Shown here: piece after piece, positions 63,826-64,000 of the stretch
Layout of the letters: each line of letters opens with the position of its first letter
How positions within the stretch are numbered: the first letter of the stretch is position 1
Assembly (NCBI GenBank): GCA_022729735.1
Contig: DZAY01000009.1
Span: 19,156 to 83,155, forward strand
Direction of reading: 5' to 3'
Length of the DNA: 64,000 nt
Source: Helicobacter cetorum
GTDB taxonomy: Bacteria; Campylobacterota; Campylobacteria; Campylobacterales; DZAY01
Notes under the pieces: generated by a model
What the model was told of the DNA's origin: nothing
Database searches by the model: none
The model's input: the letters and a program-made list of their open reading frames with translations, nothing else
Translations under genes and position numbers: made by a program

Positions 63826-64000
63826 AACTTAATCTCACTTATATCTTTCATTGTTGTTGTAGTTTCAATTTTTGGAATACCATTTTCAAGAGAAACATCA
63901 TAAGTTGCACCTTTTGCAATTTTTGATTTTGTGGTATCTTGTTTATTTATTTCGGCTCCGTTTTCATCAATTCGTTTAAAGTAGCTAAAGTTTTCACCAT
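63822..64000 (-). CDS. Unidentified protein, 3' part
   Basis: An open minus-strand frame of 58 codons enters from the window edge and ends with TAG at 63822-63824. The text GENFSYFKRIDENGAEI and SKIAKGATYDVSLENGIPKI suggests a small beta-rich domain, but I recognise no family. Too short for the ORF list and cut by the edge, so only the C-terminus can be described. Confidence 0.6.
   Translation of the reverse strand, partial: GENFSYFKRIDENGAEINKQDTTKSKIAKGATYDVSLENGIPKIETTTTMKDISEIKF

Noticed and set aside
1..64000. CRISPR arrays, insertion sequences, prophage genes
   Set aside because: I looked for regularly spaced repeats, transposase motifs and phage structural genes and saw none. The only longer repeats are the 79-bp pair and the coiled-coil heptads.

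Overview
This AT-rich window comes from a member of the Campylobacterota (formerly Epsilonproteobacteria). Several gene orders are ones I know from Campylobacter and its relatives: kdsA-ribH-nusB-pyrF and fabZ-lpxA-clpX-mreB-mreC. The best protein matches by eye (a QueH-type reductase, an H. pylori-like SpeE C-terminus, a cysteine-rich small-domain protein) fit the same group. The lineage looks free-living rather than host-adapted, because it carries two multi-subunit NiFe hydrogenases, glycogen breakdown, an RND pump and iron uptake. I cannot name the genus. There is no prophage, CRISPR array or rRNA operon here.

Layout. Bases 1-8.3 kb: the end of purM, then a long minus-strand housekeeping run (HDOD protein, STAS/CheX protein, rpe, trpF, exonuclease, kdsA, ribH, nusB, pyrF). 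A MntA/HepT-type toxin-antitoxin pair is lodged between kdsA and ribH. 8.4-18 kb: rpmB, a K+ channel, argJ, a very acidic 49-residue protein, and a flavin disulfide oxidoreductase bracketed by a 79-bp duplication of the junction between the acidic gene and a convergent diguanylate cyclase gene. A hypothetical gene leading to that cyclase has a strong Fur-box-like site, and a porin-feoA-feoB operon has another. 18.3-22.5 kb: a frameshifted ADP/ATP-translocase-like HEAT-repeat protein, a cyclic-nucleotide-binding protein and a pentameric ligand-gated channel homologue in one operon.

22.6-26.5 kb: a small defence island. It holds the tail of a DNA methyltransferase, an ABC-three-component (ABC-3C) system (SMEK protein, small middle component, DUF2326 ATPase), and two short genes that look like a shortened PLD-domain protein and a zinc ribbon. 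26.6-40 kb: one tightly packed minus-strand cluster, hoxEFUYH, a maturation protease, echABCDEF-type group 4 hydrogenase genes, an alpha-glucan phosphorylase homologue and pyk. It reads as a module joining glycogen breakdown to hydrogen and NAD(P)H and to ion pumping. A near-perfect 35-bp palindrome lies between hoxE and the divergent queH.

40-57.8 kb: housekeeping genes, mostly on the plus strand: queH, fabZ, lpxA, clpX, mreBC, metF, a chemoreceptor, the small SRP RNA, a short SpeE-like gene, coaE, dapF, a Bax-like glucosaminidase, prfA and rpsT (minus), glmM, lspA, tRNA-Val(GAC), thrS, infC, rpmI and rplT. 57.8-63.6 kb: a complete RND efflux operon with a candidate repressor site at its promoter. 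The window ends in the 3' part of an unidentified minus-strand gene.
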